A DNA stretch of 64,000 bases from Streptomyces showdoensis (lineage in GTDB: Bacteria > Actinomycetota > Actinomycetes > Streptomycetales > Streptomycetaceae), in NCBI RefSeq assembly GCF_039535475.1, contig NZ_BAAAXG010000013.1:62001-126000 (forward strand). Reading direction: 5' to 3'. A model generated the notes under the pieces. That model was not told where the DNA came from, searched no databases, and saw only the letters and a list, made by a program, of their open reading frames with translations. The position numbers were made by a program, and so were the translations under genes. Positions 61,161 to 64,000 of the stretch are shown piece after piece; position 1 is the stretch's first letter; every line of letters starts with the position of its first letter.

Positions 61161-64000
61161 TCAGCAGGCGCCGAGCAGTCGCTCCGCCTCCGTGAGCTCC
61201 CGGGCCATCCGACGGTCCCGGAAGACCTCGACCGCCGGAGTGAGCAGCTCCCGTGAGCGCCCCGGTTCGGTCGTCAGGAGCCGTGCGAGATCCAGGCGCG
61301 CGAGAGCGCCCCCGCTAAAATCCATGATCTGCTCCCGCGCCGACACGGCGCGGTCGAAGAAGTCCCGGGCCCGGTCCGGCCGTCCCATGACGGTGAACGC
61401 GTGGCCGAGGTCCCGCAGCAGGTGCCCTTCCCCGATGACGTCGCCGGAGTCCCGGCAGAGTTCGAGCACGTCGGTGAAGGTGAGGACCGCCAGGTCGCTC
61501 CGGCCCTGTTCGAGGAGGAGCTGGCCGACGCGCCGCAGGGTGCGTGCCCGGCCGCCCGCGTAACCGATGCCCTCGTAGATGTCGAGTGCCTCGTCGAGCT
61601 GTCGCTGTGCGGTGTCGGTCTCGCCCTGGCGCATGCGGATGTGGGCGCTCTGGGTGAGGACGATCGCGCGGCCGACGACGTCGCCGGCCCGGTCGAAGTC
61701 GGCGAGGGAACGTCCGTAGAGCTCCAGTGCCGTGGTGTCGTCGCCGCCGCTGCGCGCGATCAGCGCCATGTCGCGGCGGCAGAGCGCCTCGCCCATGGGC
61801 TCGTCGAGGGCCTGGAAGACGTCGAGGGCCGAGTTCAGGGCCTGGCGGGCGGTGTCGTACTGGTTGCGGCTCATGTAGAGCGAGCCGAGGGATGCCCGGA
61901 TCGCTGCGGTGCCGCGCAGGTTTCCGGCCTTGCGGACGGCGGCGAGGGCGATCTGGTGGGTCCGCTCCCAGAGGTCGTAGTGGCCGCGCACCTCGAAGAG
62001 GGTGACGAGCGAGGTGGCGAGGTCCCAGCTGAGGTCGTGCAGGCCCTCCTCGGCGGCGTGCTCGACCATCCCGCAGAGGGCGCCCTGTTCGGCGTCGAGC
62101 CAGGCGAGCGGGTCGGCGAGCGCCTCGTCGGTGTAGGCGGCCGGGGGCTCCCAGCGGGGCGCGTCGCCGTGCAGGACGGTGAAGTCGCCCCCGTACACCT
62201 TGCGGTGGGCCTGCTGGGCGAGGTGCATCCAGCCGCCGGCCATGCGGGCGAAGGCGGCCTTGCGCTCCTCGGGCGGGTGCTGGACGGCGAGCTGTTCGCG
62301 GGCGTACACGCGGATGATCTCGTGGAAGCGGTAGCGGAAGCCTCCGGTCTCCATGCCCGCGACGTCGAGCATCTGGACGTCGACGAGGGGTTCGAGGAGG
62401 TCCGAGGGGAAGGGCCGACGGTCGTCGAGGAGGGCGCCGGCGAGCCAGCTCGGCAGGGTGGGCGCCTGGGCCATGCTGAGCAGCCGCAGCAGTCCGCGGT
62501 CGCTCGGGGCGAGTCCTTCGTAGGTGAGGGAGAGGCTGGCGCGCATGGTCATCTCGCCGTGGGCGAGTTCGTCAAGTCGGTGCCGTTCGTTGGCGAGCCG
62601 GTGGACCATGGAGGCGAGGGTCCAGTGGGGCCGGGCGGCGAGGCGGGCGGCGACGATGCGCAGGGCGAGCGGGAGCCGCCCGACGGTGCGGACGAGGGCT
62701 TCGGCGGCGACCGCCTCGCCGGTGACGCGTTCCTCCCCGATGATGCGGGAGAGCAGCTCCAGCGCGCGGTCCTCGTCGAGCACGTCGAGCTCGACGCGGT
62801 GGGCGCCGGGGAGCGCGGTGAGGCGGGCGCGGCTGGTGACGAGGACGGCGCAGCCCCGGCTGCCGGGGAGCAGCGGGAGGACCTGGCCCTCTCCGGCGGC
62901 GTCGTCGAGGACGACGAGGACGCGGCGGGAGGCGAGCCGGGTGCGGTACATCTCGGCGCGCTCGTCGAGGGATTCGGGGATGAGCTGGCCGGGGATGCCG
63001 AGGGCGCGCAGGAAGCGTCCGAGGACTTCCACGGGGGTGGCGGGGGCTCCGGTGGTGCCGCGCAGGTCGCAGTAGAGCTGTCCGTCGGGGAAGCCGGTCT
63101 CGGCGAGGGCGTGGGCGACGTGCACGGCGAGGGTGGACTTGCCGGTCCCGGGCTTGCCGGTGATCGCGGCGAGCGGGACGGTGCGGCGTCCTTCGCCGCC
63201 GGCGAGGGCGTTCTCCAGGGCGGCGAGGCGTTGTCCGTCGGCGACGAAGTCGGCGATGTCGGCGGGCAGCTGGTGGGGGACGGTGTCCTGGCGAATCGTT
63301 TCAGCGGTGGCGGGCGCGGGTGTCTCGGCGGGCTTCGGGGACCGCTCCGCGCGTGCCTCGGGTGCCGGTCCGTCGGGTCTCGCGCCCGGGGCGGCGGGCC
63401 CGGAGGCCCCCGCGGGTCTCGCGGCGGCGTGCGGTGCGGCGGCGTTCGGCGGCGGGAGTTCGCCCGCGAGGATGGCCGCTTCGAGCTCGCGGAGTTCGCG
63501 GCCGGGTTCGAGGCCGAGCTCCTCGGCGAGGTAGCGGCGGGCGGTGCGGAAGGCTTCGAGGGCCTCGGCCTGGCGTCCGGACCAGTAGAGGGCCTGGATG
63601 AGCTGCCCGTGCAGCTTCTCGCGGAGCGGGTGCTCGTGGGTGAGGCGCTGGAGCTCGCCCACGAGCCGGTCGTGGCGGCCGAGTTCGAGCTCGATGCGGA
63701 TGCGGAGTTCGACGGCGGCGAGCCGTTCCTCGTTGAGCTGGCGAGCCTTGTTGGCGAGCGGGCCGCTGTCGAGCCCGGTGAGGCATTCGCCCTGCCAGAG
63801 GGTGACGGCGGATCTCAGCAGGCCGACGGCCTCCTCTGCCTCGCCGCTCTCGCGCAGCGCGCGGGCACGCTGGACGAGGCCGGTGAAGAGGGCGGCGTCG
63901 ACGTTCCCGGCACCGGTGTGCAGCACGTATCCCGGGGGCCTGGTGACCAGGGTGACCTCGCCCTCGGCCCCGGCGAGCAGCTTGCGCAGCCGGGACACGC
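61161..64000 (-). CDS. AfsR-like SARP regulator with NB-ARC and TPR domains (5' end beyond window)
   Basis: At least 945 residues. The visible N terminus starts inside the SARP module, at the VSRLRKLLAG segment after the winged helix, so the DNA-binding start lies past position 64000. A bacterial transcriptional activation domain follows (LWQGECLTGL, HEHPLREKLHGQLIQALYWSGRQAEALEAFRTAR). Next comes an Ala/Pro linker, an NTPase with Walker A GKPGTGKS and Walker B RVLVVLDDA, then C-terminal tetratricopeptide repeats with spaced A-L-Y pairs. AfsR-type activators integrate ATP binding and a signal sensed by the TPRs. It is the probable pathway-level activator of the NRPS cluster, acting on the array at 60696. 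Confidence 0.9.
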   Translation of the reverse strand, partial: VSRLRKLLAGAEGEVTLVTRPPGYVLHTGAGNVDAALFTGLVQRARALRESGEAEEAVGLLRSAVTLWQGECLTGLDSGPLANKARQLNEERLAAVELRIRIELELGRHDRLVGELQRLTHEHPLREKLHGQLIQALYWSGRQAEALEAFRTARRYLAEELGLEPGRELRELEAAILAGELPPPNAAAPHAAARPAGASGPAAPGARPDGPAPEARAERSPKPAETPAPATAETIRQDTVPHQLPADIADFVADGQRLAALENALAGGEGRRTVPLAAITGKPGTGKSTLAVHVAHALAETGFPDGQLYCDLRGTTGAPATPVEVLGRFLRALGIPGQLIPESLDERAEMYRTRLASRRVLVVLDDAAGEGQVLPLLPGSRGCAVLVTSRARLTALPGAHRVELDVLDEDRALELLSRIIGEERVTGEAVAAEALVRTVGRLPLALRIVAARLAARPHWTLASMVHRLANERHRLDELAHGEMTMRASLSLTYEGLAPSDRGLLRLLSMAQAPTLPSWLAGALLDDRRPFPSDLLEPLVDVQMLDVAGMETGGFRYRFHEIIRVYAREQLAVQHPPEERKAAFARMAGGWMHLAQQAHRKVYGGDFTVLHGDAPRWEPPAAYTDEALADPLAWLDAEQGALCGMVEHAAEEGLHDLSWDLATSLVTLFEVRGHYDLWERTHQIALAAVRKAGNLRGTAAIRASLGSLYMSRNQYDTARQALNSALDVFQALDEPMGEALCRRDMALIARSGGDDTTALELYGRSLADFDRAGDVVGRAIVLTQSAHIRMRQGETDTAQRQLDEALDIYEGIGYAGGRARTLRRVGQLLLEQGRSDLAVLTFTDVLELCRDSGDVIGEGHLLRDLGHAFTVMGRPDRARDFFDRAVSAREQIMDFSGGALARLDLARLLTTEPGRSRELLTPAVEVFRDRRMARELTEAERLLGAC

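Overview
The window is very high-GC DNA with GTG/ATG starts, densely overlapping stop/start codons and almost no TTA codons. It reads as a Streptomyces (or close actinomycete) chromosome. No rRNA, tRNA, IS element, integrase or CRISPR array was seen.

Positions 1-25.5 kb hold a steroid (sterol or bile-acid type) catabolic region. A leftward operon (1-9195) encodes an esterase (cut by the window edge), a hydroxysteroid-type SDR, 3-ketosteroid dehydrogenase KstD, a MaoC-type enoyl-CoA hydratase, the ring A/B cleavage enzymes HsaB-HsaC-HsaD, and two HsaA paralogues. An IclR-type regulator is divergent (9377). A second leftward block (10242-16837) carries an SRPBCC protein, a 3-alpha-HSD-like SDR, the KshA/KshB 9-alpha-hydroxylase with a small Cys protein between, and HsaF-HsaG-HsaE for the C5 side product. 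A third block (17074-25507) closely matches the mycobacterial KstR2 regulon: FadA6, a KstR2-like TetR, an IpdF-like SDR, FadE30, then divergently an enoyl-CoA hydratase and FadE31-32-33. Candidate operators are visible: an IclR-type palindrome family at 7769, 9257 and 16909, and KstR2-like palindromes at 16976 and 21351.

At 25.5-27.4 kb there is a CASTOR/POLLUX-like channel gene containing a TTA (bldA-type) codon. It separates the steroid genes from a nonribosomal peptide cluster.

The NRPS cluster (27.5-64 kb, nearly all leftward) contains a Sfp-type phosphopantetheinyl transferase, an MFS exporter, and a translationally coupled cassette: coenzyme-B12 glutamate mutase subunits, an asparaginyl-tRNA-synthetase-like ligase without an anticodon domain, an FMN glutamate-synthase-like domain protein lacking Fe-S cysteines, and a 105-residue protein. 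Next come an MbtH-like protein, three NRPS genes, a SyrP/TauD-type hydroxylase, a type II thioesterase, an XRE/NTPase regulator, a small exported peptide and an AfsR-like SARP regulator cut by the window end. The domain orders are NRPS1 A-C-T-C-A-T-TE, NRPS2 A-T-C-T-C-T-C-(A remnant)-T, and NRPS3 C-A-T-C-A-T. There are eight carrier domains but only five intact A domains, so several modules must be loaded in trans. From the terminal domains, the likely order is NRPS2, NRPS3, NRPS1, giving an octapeptide released by the terminal TE. The mutase cassette plausibly supplies 3-methylaspartate or its amide.

The sequence has frame breaks in NRPS2 (one) and NRPS3 (about a dozen), mostly one extra base in a C/G run. 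Conserved domain sequence continues across them, so base-calling error is more likely than gene decay.
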